NCBI RefSeq assembly: GCF_019429485.1
Contig: NZ_JAHXZN010000002.1
Span: 455,401-519,400, forward strand
Source of the DNA: Sphingomonas citri
Lineage (GTDB): Bacteria; Pseudomonadota; Alphaproteobacteria; Sphingomonadales; Sphingomonadaceae
Length of the DNA stretch: 64,000 bases
Direction: 5' to 3'
This document shows, one piece after another, positions 51,106-59,674 of the stretch. The position numbers and the translations under genes were made by a program. Numbering within the stretch: the stretch's first letter is position 1; each line of letters begins with the position of its first letter. The notes beneath the pieces were generated by a model that was given only the letters and a program-made list of their open reading frames with translations, was not told the DNA's origin and made no database searches.

Positions 51106-52704
51106 TCACGCTACCTCGGCCGGCGCCTCCGGATAGGCCGCGATCACCGCTCCCAGCGCCACCTCCAATGGCCCGAGATGCGCGGCGAAAGGACGCCAGG
51201 CGCGGTCGCCGCCGCGGAAGAGCGGCTGGCGCACTTGCTCGGACGAGGCCGTGCGCACCGCGCGCTCGGTCGCGTGGAAGCTGAGGCACGTATCCTCGAA
51301 GGCCAGCCCGCACGCTGCCAGCAGCGCGCGGATCTGCGGCTCAGGCGAGTCGACCAATTCCTCGTGGATCACGCGATGCACCACGCCGGGCTGGACCGCG
51401 TCGACGCGCGCCATCAGCCGAACATAATCGCGATAATAGCGCCCCATGTCGGTGAGATCGTAGCTGAACCCCTGCCCGCGCGCGAAATGCTGCTTGTAGT
51501 TGGAGAAGCAGCAGGCACGCGGGTCGCGGCGCGCGTCGATGATCGTGGCGTTGGGCAGGATCAGGCGGATCAGCGGCACGTGCGCCCAGTTGTTGGGCAG
51601 TTTGTCGACGAAGTAGGGCCGGTCGGTGCGCCGCTGCACCGCGGCGCGGCGCAGATAGTCCTCGCCCAGCTCGCGCGCGCGCTCGGCGGTGAGCGAGGCG
51701 AGGCCTTGCGGGTAATCGCCGACCCGCCGCGCGATCGCGGGCAGGTCGGGCAGCTCGGTCGTCCCCTCGACCTGGCTGTGCGAGGCGAGGATCTGCTCGA
51801 CCAGAGTCGAGCCCGCGCGCGGCATGCCGAGCACGAAGATCGGATCGCGCGCCGCGCAGCCCCAGCCGGCGCGCGCGGCGAAGAAGTCGGGGTTGGCGAG
51901 CGTGATGCTCGCGTCGACGAACGCCTCGGTCGCATCCGCGTCATAGACGATGCCGCGCCGCCGCAGCGCGTTGCCCGCGGCGTAATGCGCGAAGGCGCGA
52001 TCGACGTCGCCGCGCTCCTCCCACGCCTTGCCGAGCGCGAAGTCGAGGTGGAAGCGGTCCTCGTCGTCGCCCGCCTCGGCCAGCGCGCGCTCCATCGCGG
52101 CGACGTCATCGTCGGGGAAGCGCACCGTCTTGAGGTTGGCGAGGCTCCACCACGCCTCGCCCAGCACCGGCCGCAGCGCGATCGCGCGGCGATAGGCGGC
52201 GACCCCCTCGGCCTGTCGCCCCACCGTCTTGAGCATATGCCCGAAGCTCATCCACACCTTGGGCTGCGCGGGCGCGGCGGCGAGCACGCGTTCGTACAAA
52301 GCGATCGCCTCGTCGAAGCCGCCGAGCCGCCCCAGCGCCGCGGCCTTGAGATTGGCGTGGCCGAGATGCTCGGGCTCGATCGCGAGCAGCGCGTCGAGCT
52401 CGGCCAGCGCCTCGGTGGGGCGATTCTGGCGATAGAGCACGATCGCGAGATTGGCGCGCGCCGCGGCGAAGCCGGGCGCCAGCTCCAGCGCGCGGCGCAG
52501 CAGCGTCTCGGCGTCGCGGTTGCGCCCGAGCCGCCCCGCCAGCTCGGCGAGCATGCGGATCGCGCGCGCGTCGAACGGATCCCGCTTAAGATAGCTCCGG
52601 AGCAGCGGCTCGGCGACCTCCAGGCGATTGTCGTGGAGCGCCAGCGCCGCGTCGACTAGCAGGGGCGGCAGACGCCGGGGTTCGCGGACAGACACGAGGG
52701 ACAT
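51106..52704 (-). CDS. TPR-repeat sulfotransferase
   Basis: A 532-residue protein. About residues 15-250 are tetratricopeptide repeats (LRRALELAPGFAAARANLAIVLYRQNRPTEALAELDALL, VAAYRRAIALRPVLGEAWWSLA). The C-terminal half (about 275-480) is a PAPS-dependent sulfotransferase: 5'-phosphosulfate loop FVLGMPRAGSTLVEQILASH, later VDKLPNN and RRDPRACCFSNYKQHF. Such fusions transfer sulfate to carbohydrates, peptides or small acceptors; the acceptor here is unknown. I chose ATG at 52704; TTG at 52719 or GTG at 52695 are possible. Its start codon shares the same CATG with the divergent permease. Confidence 0.88.
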   Translation of the reverse strand: MSLVSVREPRRLPPLLVDAALALHDNRLEVAEPLLRSYLKRDPFDARAIRMLAELAGRLGRNRDAETLLRRALELAPGFAAARANLAIVLYRQNRPTEALAELDALLAIEPEHLGHANLKAAALGRLGGFDEAIALYERVLAAAPAQPKVWMSFGHMLKTVGRQAEGVAAYRRAIALRPVLGEAWWSLANLKTVRFPDDDVAAMERALAEAGDDEDRFHLDFALGKAWEERGDVDRAFAHYAAGNALRRRGIVYDADATEAFVDASITLANPDFFAARAGWGCAARDPIFVLGMPRAGSTLVEQILASHSQVEGTTELPDLPAIARRVGDYPQGLASLTAERARELGEDYLRRAAVQRRTDRPYFVDKLPNNWAHVPLIRLILPNATIIDARRDPRACCFSNYKQHFARGQGFSYDLTDMGRYYRDYVRLMARVDAVQPGVVHRVIHEELVDSPEPQIRALLAACGLAFEDTCLSFHATERAVRTASSEQVRQPLFRGGDRAWRPFAAHLGPLEVALGAVIAAYPEAPAEVA

Positions 52705-54010
52705 GGAAGACCGAGACAATCACGCCGAGGCCGCGCGATCAAGCCGCGCGCTCACCTTCTGGGGCGTGCTGGCGCTGGTGATGGGCAATCTGATCGGCTC
52801 GGGCATCTACCTGTTGCCCGCGACGCTGGCGCCGCTGGGTGCCAACGCCACGCTCGGCTGGGTGGTGACGATCGCGGGGGCGATGACGCTGTCGTTCGTC
52901 TTCGCGCGGCTCGCCGCGGCGATCCCGCGCGCGGGCGGGCCTTATGCCTATGCCGATGCCGCTTTCGGCCCGGTGATCGGCTTCGCTACCGCCTGGAGCT
53001 ATTGGACGCTGGTCTGGGCGGGCAACGGCGCGGTGGCGGTGGCGGTGGTGAGCGCGCTCAGCCTCGCCTTCCCCGCGCTGGCGCCGCACGCCGCGATCGC
53101 CGCGGTGGTGCTGGTGTGGCTGGCGGTGCTGGTCAACATCCGCGGCGTCGACCTCGCGGTGAAGCTGCAGATGACGACGATGGTGATCAAGCTGGTGCCG
53201 CTCGCCGCGGTCGTGCTGCTCGCCGCCTGGCTACTGCTGACGCGCGGCGCGGCCGTGTCGCATGAGGTTGCAGTGCCACTGACGGTGACGGGCACCGCGG
53301 GTGCTGCGGCGCTGACCTTCTGGGGCTTCCTTGGCGTCGAGTCCGCGACCGTGCCGGCCGATCGCGTCGCCGACGCGCGCCGCACCGTGCCGCGCGCGAC
53401 GCTGATCGGCACCGCCGCTGTAGGGGCGATCTACCTGATCGTGTCGAGCGCGATCACCGCGCTGATGCCGCGGGCCACCGTCGCCGCCTCGCCCGCGCCG
53501 ATCGCGGCGTTCCTCGGGCTCGGATTCGGCGACGGTGTCGCGCAGCTCGTCGCGCTGTTCGCCGCGATCAGCGCGCTCGGCACGCTCAACGGCTTCGTGC
53601 TGCTCCAGGGCGAGGTGCCGCGCGCGATGGCGCAGGGCGGTGTCTTCCCGCGCTGGTTCGCGCGCGAGACCGCTCAGGGCACGCCGGCGCGCGCGCATGT
53701 CGTCGCGGGGCTGCTCGTCACCGCGGTGACGCTCGCCAATTTCACCCGCGGCATGGGCGACCTGTTCGCCTTCGTCGCCTCGGTGTCGCTCGCCGCGGGC
53801 ATGCTGGCCTATCTCGCCAGCGCGCTCGCCGCGGTGAAGCTGCTGCGCGACGACCCCGCCGCGCGCGTCGTCGGTGTGATCGCGGCGGTGTTCGTCGGCT
53901 GGCTCTCCTACGGGCTCGGCGCGGAGGCGAACGGCTGGGCGCTGGTGCTGCTGCTCGCCGGCGTGCCGGTCTATCTCGCGGTCAGGCGCGGCGGCGCCAG
54001 CGCGCGCTGA
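52703..54010 (+). CDS. APC-family amino-acid permease
   Basis: A 435-residue inner-membrane transporter with 12 hydrophobic segments. The first helix has the family G-x-G motif LVMGNLIGSGIYLLPATLAPLG, and helix 3 has RLAAAIPRAGGPYAYADAAFG. Helix 6 has FWGFLGVESATVPADRV, and a following loop reads RATLIGTAAVGAIYL. These are seen in AdiC/CadB-like and related amino-acid/polyamine carriers. The substrate is uncertain. A GAGGG site precedes the ATG at 52703. Its 3' end overlaps the convergent oxidoreductase gene by 29 bases. Confidence 0.9.
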   Translation: MEDRDNHAEAARSSRALTFWGVLALVMGNLIGSGIYLLPATLAPLGANATLGWVVTIAGAMTLSFVFARLAAAIPRAGGPYAYADAAFGPVIGFATAWSYWTLVWAGNGAVAVAVVSALSLAFPALAPHAAIAAVVLVWLAVLVNIRGVDLAVKLQMTTMVIKLVPLAAVVLLAAWLLLTRGAAVSHEVAVPLTVTGTAGAAALTFWGFLGVESATVPADRVADARRTVPRATLIGTAAVGAIYLIVSSAITALMPRATVAASPAPIAAFLGLGFGDGVAQLVALFAAISALGTLNGFVLLQGEVPRAMAQGGVFPRWFARETAQGTPARAHVVAGLLVTAVTLANFTRGMGDLFAFVASVSLAAGMLAYLASALAAVKLLRDDPAARVVGVIAAVFVGWLSYGLGAEANGWALVLLLAGVPVYLAVRRGGASAR

Positions 54011-55595
54011 GCCGGCGGTCGGCGAGGATGGCGTGCGCGGCATTGTGGCCCGGCGCGCCGGTCACGCCGCCGCCCGGGTGCGCGCCCGAGCCGCACATGT
54101 AGAGCCCGCGGATCGGCGCGCGATAGTCGCCGTGGCCGAGCACCGGACGCGCCGACCACAATTGGTCGAGGCTCATCCGCCCGTGGAAGATGTCGCCGCC
54201 GATCAGCCCGAACTTGCGCTCGAGGTCGAGCGGCGAGTGGATCTGGCGCGCGATCACGCTCGCCTTGAAGTTGGGCGCGTGCGCGGTGACGGTGTCGATG
54301 ATGCGGTCGGCGACCTGCTCGCGGACGTCATCCCAGCTACGTCCATCTGGCAGCTCGGGCGCGAACTGCTGGCAGAACAGGCTGGCGACGTGCTGCCCCG
54401 GCGGGGCGAGGCTGTCGTCGACCGTGCTGGGGATCTTCATCTCGACGATCGGCTGGCGCGACCAGCCGTGGACGCGCGCGTCGTCATAGGCGCGGTCCAT
54501 ATAGTCCATGCCCGGCGCGATGATGATCCCGGCGGTGTGATGCTCGGCGCGGTCGCGCCCGGGCAGCACGGTGAAATCGGGCAGCTCGCTCAGCGCGACG
54601 TTCATCCGGAAGGTGCCCGAGCCGATCTTGAACCCGGCGATGCGGCGGCGGAAATCCTCGGGCAGCTCGTGCCCCGCGACCATCTGGCGGTACAGCATCG
54701 CCGGCCCGACATTGGCGGCGACGATTGGCGCGACGATCTCCTCGCCGCTCTCCAGCACCACGCCCGCGGCGCGCCCGCCGTCGACCAGCACGCGCGCGAC
54801 CGGCGCCTCGACGCTGATCTCGACGCCCTCGGCGAGGCACGCCGCCGCCATCGCCTGGGTGATCGCGCCCATGCCGCCGACCGAATGGCCCCAGGCGCCG
54901 TACTTGCCGTTCACCTCGCCGAAGACGTGGTGGAGCAGCACATAGGCGGAGCCCGGCGTCGACACGCCCGCGTAATTGCCCACCACCGCGTCGAAGGCGA
55001 AGGCGGTCTTGACGTGGTCGTCCTCGTACCAGCCGTCGAGGAAGTCGCGCGCCGACTTCGTGAAGACGTCGAGCAGGTCGCGCTGCGCGGCGATGTCGAG
55101 CTTGGCCAACGGCCAGGCCTGGCGCGCCGCGCTGACCAGCTCGAACAGCCCGCCGCCCGCGTTGGGCGGGATCTCGAGCGCGAGGTCGCGCAGCACCTGC
55201 GCGACGCGCTCCAGCGCGGCGTCATAGGCGGGGTAGGCGTCGGCGTCGCGCTGGCTGAAGCGCGCGAACTGCGCCTGGGTGCGCTGCGTGCCCCCGCCGA
55301 GCGTGAGATAGGTGTCCGGGAAGGGGAAGAAATTGCTGATCGTGCGCTCGATGATGCGATAGCCGCGATCGTGCAGCCTCATGTCCGCGATCACCTTGGG
55401 ACGCAGCAGGCTGACGGTGTAGCTCGCGGTGGAGTTGCGGAAGCCGGGGTGGAACTCCTCGGTCACCGCCGCGCCGCCGACGACGTGGCGACGTTCGAGC
55501 ACGCGCACCTTGAGGCCCGCGCGCGCGAGATAGAAGGCGCAGACCAGGCCGTTATGCCCTCCGCCGATGATGATCGCGTCGTAGCGCTGTGTCAT
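53982..55595 (-). CDS. FAD-dependent phytoene-desaturase-like oxidoreductase
   Basis: A 537-residue flavoprotein. The FAD dinucleotide fold opens IIIGGGHNGLVCAFYLARAGLKVRVLERRHVVGGAAVTEEFHPGF. There are late FAD contacts in HGDYRAPIRGLYMCGSGAHPGGGVTGAPGHNAA. The family also includes carotenoid desaturases and PYROXD2-like proteins; no crt genes adjoin it, so carotenoid desaturation is not implied. No signal peptide is seen. The start at 55595 has an AAGGGGG site. It overlaps the permease 3' end by 29 bases and lies 202 bases beyond the Rieske oxygenase on the same strand. Confidence 0.9.
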   Translation of the reverse strand: MTQRYDAIIIGGGHNGLVCAFYLARAGLKVRVLERRHVVGGAAVTEEFHPGFRNSTASYTVSLLRPKVIADMRLHDRGYRIIERTISNFFPFPDTYLTLGGGTQRTQAQFARFSQRDADAYPAYDAALERVAQVLRDLALEIPPNAGGGLFELVSAARQAWPLAKLDIAAQRDLLDVFTKSARDFLDGWYEDDHVKTAFAFDAVVGNYAGVSTPGSAYVLLHHVFGEVNGKYGAWGHSVGGMGAITQAMAAACLAEGVEISVEAPVARVLVDGGRAAGVVLESGEEIVAPIVAANVGPAMLYRQMVAGHELPEDFRRRIAGFKIGSGTFRMNVALSELPDFTVLPGRDRAEHHTAGIIIAPGMDYMDRAYDDARVHGWSRQPIVEMKIPSTVDDSLAPPGQHVASLFCQQFAPELPDGRSWDDVREQVADRIIDTVTAHAPNFKASVIARQIHSPLDLERKFGLIGGDIFHGRMSLDQLWSARPVLGHGDYRAPIRGLYMCGSGAHPGGGVTGAPGHNAAHAILADRRLSARWRRRA

Positions 55596-55654
55596 GGTGC
55601 CCCCTTGTTCGTGTCCTCGGACGTGTTCGCCCCGCCGTTTCCCCACTCCACTGA

Positions 55655-55750
55655 CGTCGCCCCGAACCCGTCTCGTTGTCCACCGTCCCGCACATTTAGG
55701 TGCGTCGGCGCTCGCGGCACGGTGGATCCTGAATCGAGTTCAGGATGACG
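55655..55750. repeat. REP-like repeat, class B copy 5 (left arm decayed)
   Basis: The right arm (GTGGATCCTGAATCGAGTTC, then AGGATGACG) is intact. The left arm (CGTCGCCCCGAACCCGTCTC) has several changes from the class consensus. It lies between the Rieske oxygenase stop and the phytoene-desaturase-like gene start. Confidence 0.65.
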
Positions 55751-55797
55751 GCATCGGGTGGAGTGAAGGGTGCCTGCGCCAACCTACCGCGGCCCCT

Positions 55798-56973
55798 TCA
55801 CACCCCGCGCACCCGCCGCGACCAGCCCGGCGGCGGGGCGCGGTGTTGGCGCGCCTCGGGGATGCGCTCGCGGATCTTGGCCGCGAAGCTGCGCAGGCAC
55901 ACCTCGCTCGCGCCGATCGGCCCGGCGGTGTAGCTCGACGACGCCATCCCCTCCTGCACGCGCTCGATCAGCCAGGTGTCCTCGGCATTGACGGTGCGGT
56001 TGATCCGCCAGTTGGCGTAGCGCACCAGCCGCATCTCGCGCCGCTCGTCGGGCAGCGCGAAGCTCATCTCGCGCAACAGGCTGGTGGTCGGCGTCAGCGG
56101 CAGCCACTGCATGAAGTCGATCTGGTCGGCGTAGATGTCGAACGCCATGTTGGGCCACAGCTTGTAGTAGAGCCAGCGCCGCTGGCTCGCCTCGGGGAGA
56201 TGGTCGACGCGCGGCAGATGCGTCTGGTAGAAGCGCTCCCACCAGTCGCTCGAGGCGCGCTCGACCAGCTCGCCCGACATGCGGTCGACCCAGCCCGCCG
56301 CCTCGATCGCGTAGCTCTTGCCGAACAGCCGCGTCAGCCCGTCATGCGCGACCGGGATGTGGAGGTTATCCGAGTAATTGTCGCCGACGTTCTTCCAGTT
56401 CACCCGCCGTTCGCGCTCCCGCACGTCGGAGAGGCGGCGCATCTCCTCGAAGCGATAAGGCGCCACCTCGGCGTCATACGGCGCCATCATCGTCGCGACG
56501 CTCGGCCCGCCGTCATCCTCCAGCCGCACGAAGACGAAGCCGCGCCACGTCTCGACCTCGACCGCTGCGAGCCCGTTCTCCTCGAGCCGGAGCGCGGGAT
56601 AGTCGCCTTTCATCGGCACGCCCGACAGGCGACCGTCGAGCTCGTACACCCAGGCGTGATAGTGACAGACGAGCTTCCTGGCGCAGCCGCTCGCCCCCTC
56701 CACCAGCCGCATCGCGCGGTGGCGGCAGACGTTGTGAAAGCCGCGGATCACGCCGTCGGTGCCGCGGACGGCGACAAGCTGCTCGCCGAGATAGGAGAGC
56801 GTCCGCCACGTGCCCGGCTCGGCGAGATCGCTCTCGTGGCAGACGATCTGCCACGAGGGACGGATCACGCGCGCGCACTCGAGCTCGAAATATTCCGGGT
56901 CGGTGTAGAGCCAGCCGGGCAGGCTCCAATCCGCGTCGGGATCGGCGTAAGGCAGATCGGTCGAGCGATGCAT
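55798..56973 (-). CDS. Rieske non-haem oxygenase, large subunit
   Basis: A 391-residue ring-hydroxylating or demethylating oxygenase. The Rieske cluster has Cys83-x-His85 (NVCRHR) and Cys103-x2-His106 (LVCHYHAW). The catalytic iron site is in WKNVGDNYSDNLHIPVAHDGL with His205 and His210. The C-terminal half has MQWLPLTPTTSLLREMSF. Layout and a BetI-like regulator next door recall glycine-betaine or quaternary-amine demethylases such as GbcA or stachydrine demethylase. No ferredoxin or reductase gene is adjacent, so electron supply must come from elsewhere. The start at 56973 follows GGGGG. It is divergent from the TetR gene. Confidence 0.9.
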   Translation of the reverse strand: MHRSTDLPYADPDADWSLPGWLYTDPEYFELECARVIRPSWQIVCHESDLAEPGTWRTLSYLGEQLVAVRGTDGVIRGFHNVCRHRAMRLVEGASGCARKLVCHYHAWVYELDGRLSGVPMKGDYPALRLEENGLAAVEVETWRGFVFVRLEDDGGPSVATMMAPYDAEVAPYRFEEMRRLSDVRERERRVNWKNVGDNYSDNLHIPVAHDGLTRLFGKSYAIEAAGWVDRMSGELVERASSDWWERFYQTHLPRVDHLPEASQRRWLYYKLWPNMAFDIYADQIDFMQWLPLTPTTSLLREMSFALPDERREMRLVRYANWRINRTVNAEDTWLIERVQEGMASSSYTAGPIGASEVCLRSFAAKIRERIPEARQHRAPPPGWSRRVRGV

Positions 56974-56990
56974 GGAGGCCCCCGCGTGAT

Positions 56991-57010
56991 TGTTGCACGA
57001 ACGTATAACA
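56991..57010. promoter_or_regulatory. Predicted TetR/BetI-type operator
   Basis: TGTTGCACGAACGTATAACA reads as a 20-base palindrome. It matches its reverse complement at 16 of 20 positions and the other four differ only by purine-purine or pyrimidine-pyrimidine changes (six including the central pair). It lies within the 47-base gap between the divergent TetR and Rieske genes and includes a TATAAC that could be a -10 box. It probably binds the adjacent regulator and represses both genes. Placement and symmetry are seen; binding is inferred. Confidence 0.6.
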
Positions 57011-57020
57011 ACGCCGCGGC

Positions 57021-57596
57021 GTGAGCAAGCGCGCCGCTCCCGAGGCACGCCGCGCCGAGCTGATCGCGGCGACCGCGCGCGTGCTGGCGGCGCGCGGCGC
57101 GGCGGGCGCCTCAGTGCGCGTGATCGCGGCGGAAGCGGGCGTGTCGCCGGGGCTGGTGACGCACCATTTCGGCGGGGTCGAGCGACTGGTCGAGGCGACC
57201 TACGACCATGTCGCCGCGCAGGTCAGCGAGGCGCTGGAGGTGGCGGTGGCGGCGGCGAGCGAGTCGCCGCGAGCGCGGCTGGCGGCCTATCTCGATGCCA
57301 GCTTCGCGCCGCCGATCGCCGACCCCGCGCTGCTCGCGACCTGGATCGCCTTCTGGAGCCTGGCGCAGGGCGGCGCGGCGATGCAGGCGAGCCACGCGCG
57401 GCATTACGCCGGTTATCGCGCGCGGCTGGAGGTGTTGCTGGCTGAGGCGGGCGTGGCGGCGGATCAGCGACGAATGGCGGCGGTGGGGCTCACCGCGTTG
57501 GTCGACGGGCTGTGGCTGGAGCTGTGCCTGTCGCCCGGCGCCTTCTCGGCAGCGGAGGCGCGCGCGGCGGTGGCGGGGTATCTGGCGGCGGTGTGA
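57021..57596 (+). CDS. TetR-family regulator (BetI-like)
   Basis: A 191-residue regulator. The N-terminal helix-turn-helix is at about residues 10-55: AELIAATARVLAARGAAGASVRVIAAEAGVSPGLVTHHFGG. The C-terminal ligand domain is helical (AYLDASFAPPIADPALLATWIAFWSLAQGG and ALVDGLWLELCLSPG). The GLVTHHFGG and TALVDGLWLELCL signatures resemble BetI, which responds to choline-type ligands. The start is GTG at 57021. A strong palindrome lies just upstream, shared with the divergent Rieske oxygenase, whose control is the most likely role. Confidence 0.85.
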   Translation: MSKRAAPEARRAELIAATARVLAARGAAGASVRVIAAEAGVSPGLVTHHFGGVERLVEATYDHVAAQVSEALEVAVAAASESPRARLAAYLDASFAPPIADPALLATWIAFWSLAQGGAAMQASHARHYAGYRARLEVLLAEAGVAADQRRMAAVGLTALVDGLWLELCLSPGAFSAAEARAAVAGYLAAV

Positions 57597-57630
57597 GGGG
57601 GGCGCGCGCGTCCGGCGACTAAACGTCCCG

Positions 57631-57722
57631 CCGCCCCGGCGCACGCCGAGGTCCAGTCGGGAAGTCCCTCGTGGGAGCAAGCAGCGTCCCCCAACTGGGC
57701 GCCGGCGTTCGCCGAGGCGGTA
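57631..57722. repeat. REP-like repeat, class A copy 5
   Basis: CCGCCCCGGCGCACGCCGAG with GGTCCAGTCGGGAAG on the left and CCCAACTGGGCGCCGGCGTTC on the right mark a somewhat diverged class A element between the TetR gene and the convergent M20 peptidase gene. Confidence 0.75.
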
Positions 57723-57804
57723 TGAGGTCAGGCGGAGCGTCTCATCCGGACTTGCCTACTCACCCGCCCAGGCGGCTGATCACGCCGACGGACCCCCCTC
57801 GTTC

Positions 57805-59214
57805 TCACTTCGCCAGGTCGCCGAACAGCGACACATAATAGCGGATCCCCGGCGCGATGTTGCGCACCTCGGTGCGCTCGTTGAGGCCGTGGCTGAAATC
57901 GTCCGACTCCTTGATGAAGGTCGGGCTCGCGCCGTAGCTCGGCACGTGATGGTAGCGGAACCACATGCTGTCGCTCGCCCCCGCCGACATGCTCGGGAAG
58001 ACCGGCACGCCGGGCCACGCCTTCCCCACCGCCCTGGTCACCGCGGCGACGAAGTCGGGTCGCATCGGCGAGGCATCGTTGGCCACCGATCCCTCGCTCA
58101 CGTCGCGGATCGTCAGCGCCGGCTCGGCCGCGACCTGCTTGAGCGTGGCCATCACCTCGGCGGGCTTCACGCCGGGGAAGATGCGGCAGTTGATGTTGGC
58201 GGTGGCGCGCTGCGGCAGCGCGTTGAGCGCGTGCCCGCCGGACACCATCGTCGACACGCAGGTGGTGCCGATCTGCCCGACATAGGCCGGGTCGGCGGCG
58301 AGCACCGCGATCGCTTTCTCGTCTTTCGGGTTCTCGGCGAAGGCGCGCATCGCGGCGGCGAGCTCGCCGGTCTTCTGCTTGGCCGCCTCGCGGAAGAACG
58401 TCCGGGTGACGTCGGAGAGCTGCGGCGTGAAGCGATACTGCCCGATCCGCACCAGGGCGGCGGAGAGCTGGTTGATCGCGTTCTGCGGCCGCGGCGCGGA
58501 GCTGTGCCCGCCCGGGTTGGTGACGGTCAGCTCGAAGTCGGCGTAGGTCTTCTCCGCGCCGTTCCAGGTGAAGAACTGCGGCTTGCCGTCCTCGGCGAAG
58601 CGCCCGCCCCCGCCGTCGATGTTGATCACCAGCTCGGCGTTCTTCAACTGCTCGGCGATGAGCGCGCTGGTCTTCATCCGCGTCTCCTCGTCGCCCGAGA
58701 ATTCGAGCACGATGTCGCGACGCGGCTTGAAGCCGGCGTGCTTCATTCGCAGCAGCGCGGTCATCGCCACGGCCGCATCCAGCTTCATGTCGGTGGCGCC
58801 GCGGCCGTAGAGGTAGCCGTTCTCGACCACGGGAGTGAAGGGATCACGCTGCCAGTCGGCGGGCTTGGCCTCGACCACGTCGATATGGCCCGAGACGACC
58901 AGCGGCTTGGCCGACGGATCGCTGCCGCGCCAGCGCGCGACGAGATAGGCGGTGTCGTCCACCGGGGTGATCGTCACGTCCGAGTCGGCGAAGCCGCCGG
59001 CGACGAGCACCGACTTGAGATAGGCGGCGAGCTGCGGCGTCTGGTTGCCCGCGCCGGCGACGCTGCGGAACGCGATCGCGCGCTTGGCGATATCGAGCGC
59101 CTGCGCGTCGGAGCCGATCGCGGCGGTGTCCGATGAAGGCGTCTGCGCCAGACCGGGCGTCGTGATCAGCGCGAGCGCCGCGCCGAGAAGGAAGAGATTG
59201 CGCCCGATCGCCAT
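57805..59214 (-). CDS. Exported M20-family metallopeptidase
   Basis: A 469-residue zinc carboxypeptidase/deacylase-type enzyme. A signal peptide spans about residues 1-22 (ALITTPGLAQ). The metal site comes from VVSGHIDVVEAKPADWQRDPF (His, Asp), YGRGATDMK and EFSGDEET. The dimerisation domain includes VTNPGGHSSAPRPQNAI. A C-terminal ASDSMWFRYHHVPSYGASP completes it. It cleaves a peptide or acyl-amino acid in the periplasm; the substrate cannot be told. The start at 59214 has an AAAGGGG site. The SWIB gene lies 118 bases upstream on the same strand. Confidence 0.9.
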   Translation of the reverse strand: MAIGRNLFLLGAALALITTPGLAQTPSSDTAAIGSDAQALDIAKRAIAFRSVAGAGNQTPQLAAYLKSVLVAGGFADSDVTITPVDDTAYLVARWRGSDPSAKPLVVSGHIDVVEAKPADWQRDPFTPVVENGYLYGRGATDMKLDAAVAMTALLRMKHAGFKPRRDIVLEFSGDEETRMKTSALIAEQLKNAELVINIDGGGGRFAEDGKPQFFTWNGAEKTYADFELTVTNPGGHSSAPRPQNAINQLSAALVRIGQYRFTPQLSDVTRTFFREAAKQKTGELAAAMRAFAENPKDEKAIAVLAADPAYVGQIGTTCVSTMVSGGHALNALPQRATANINCRIFPGVKPAEVMATLKQVAAEPALTIRDVSEGSVANDASPMRPDFVAAVTRAVGKAWPGVPVFPSMSAGASDSMWFRYHHVPSYGASPTFIKESDDFSHGLNERTEVRNIAPGIRYYVSLFGDLAK

Positions 59215-59332
59215 GCACGATGCCCCTTTGTCTCTGGAGGACAAAGCGTATCGCACGGCCCCGCGGACGCAAGCGGGATCGCTGCGCCGGGCCGCGTCGC
59301 ATCCGCGATGCGCGGCCCGGCGCAAGGCCAGG

Positions 59333-59674
59333 TCAGGCCTTCTTGGCGCTCAGGTGCGCGCTGAGGTGCTTGTTCATCTCGAACATGCTGGCCGACTTCT
59401 TGCCGAAGATCTTCTCCAGCTTGGCGTCGGCGTTGATCTGGCGCTTGTCCTTCTCGTCCTGAAGGTTGTTCTTCTTGATGTATTCCCAGACCTTGCTGAC
59501 GACCTCGCTGCGCGGCAGGTCGTTCTTGCCGACGATCTCGGCCAGCTCGGGCGACGGGGTGACCGGGGCGGTGATGCCGCCGCGTGCGCCACCGGCGGCC
59601 TTGCCGGTCGACTTGACCTTCTTCTCGGCCGCGGCGGTCTCGTCCTTGCCGCGCTTCTCCGCTGATCGTGCCAT
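59333..59674 (-). CDS. SWIB/MDM2-domain protein
   Basis: A 113-residue protein. The first 35 residues are basic (EKRGKDETAAAEKKVKSTGKAAGG) and could bind DNA, then a SWIB domain (about 40-112): LAEIVGKNDLPRSEVVSKVWEYIKKNNLQDEKDKRQINADAKLEKIFGKKSASMFEMNKHL. This domain is typical of eukaryotic chromatin remodellers and occurs as a stand-alone protein in sphingomonads and chlamydiae. A DNA-linked structural role is plausible but unproven. The ATG at 59674 has AGGAG at the right distance; the preceding GTG is too close to it. Confidence 0.9.
   Translation of the reverse strand: MARSAEKRGKDETAAAEKKVKSTGKAAGGARGGITAPVTPSPELAEIVGKNDLPRSEVVSKVWEYIKKNNLQDEKDKRQINADAKLEKIFGKKSASMFEMNKHLSAHLSAKKA

Noticed and set aside
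53982..55595. Carotenoid biosynthesis role for the phytoene-desaturase-like protein
   Set aside because: No crtB, crtE, crtY or related genes adjoin it, and the family includes many non-carotenoid oxidoreductases.
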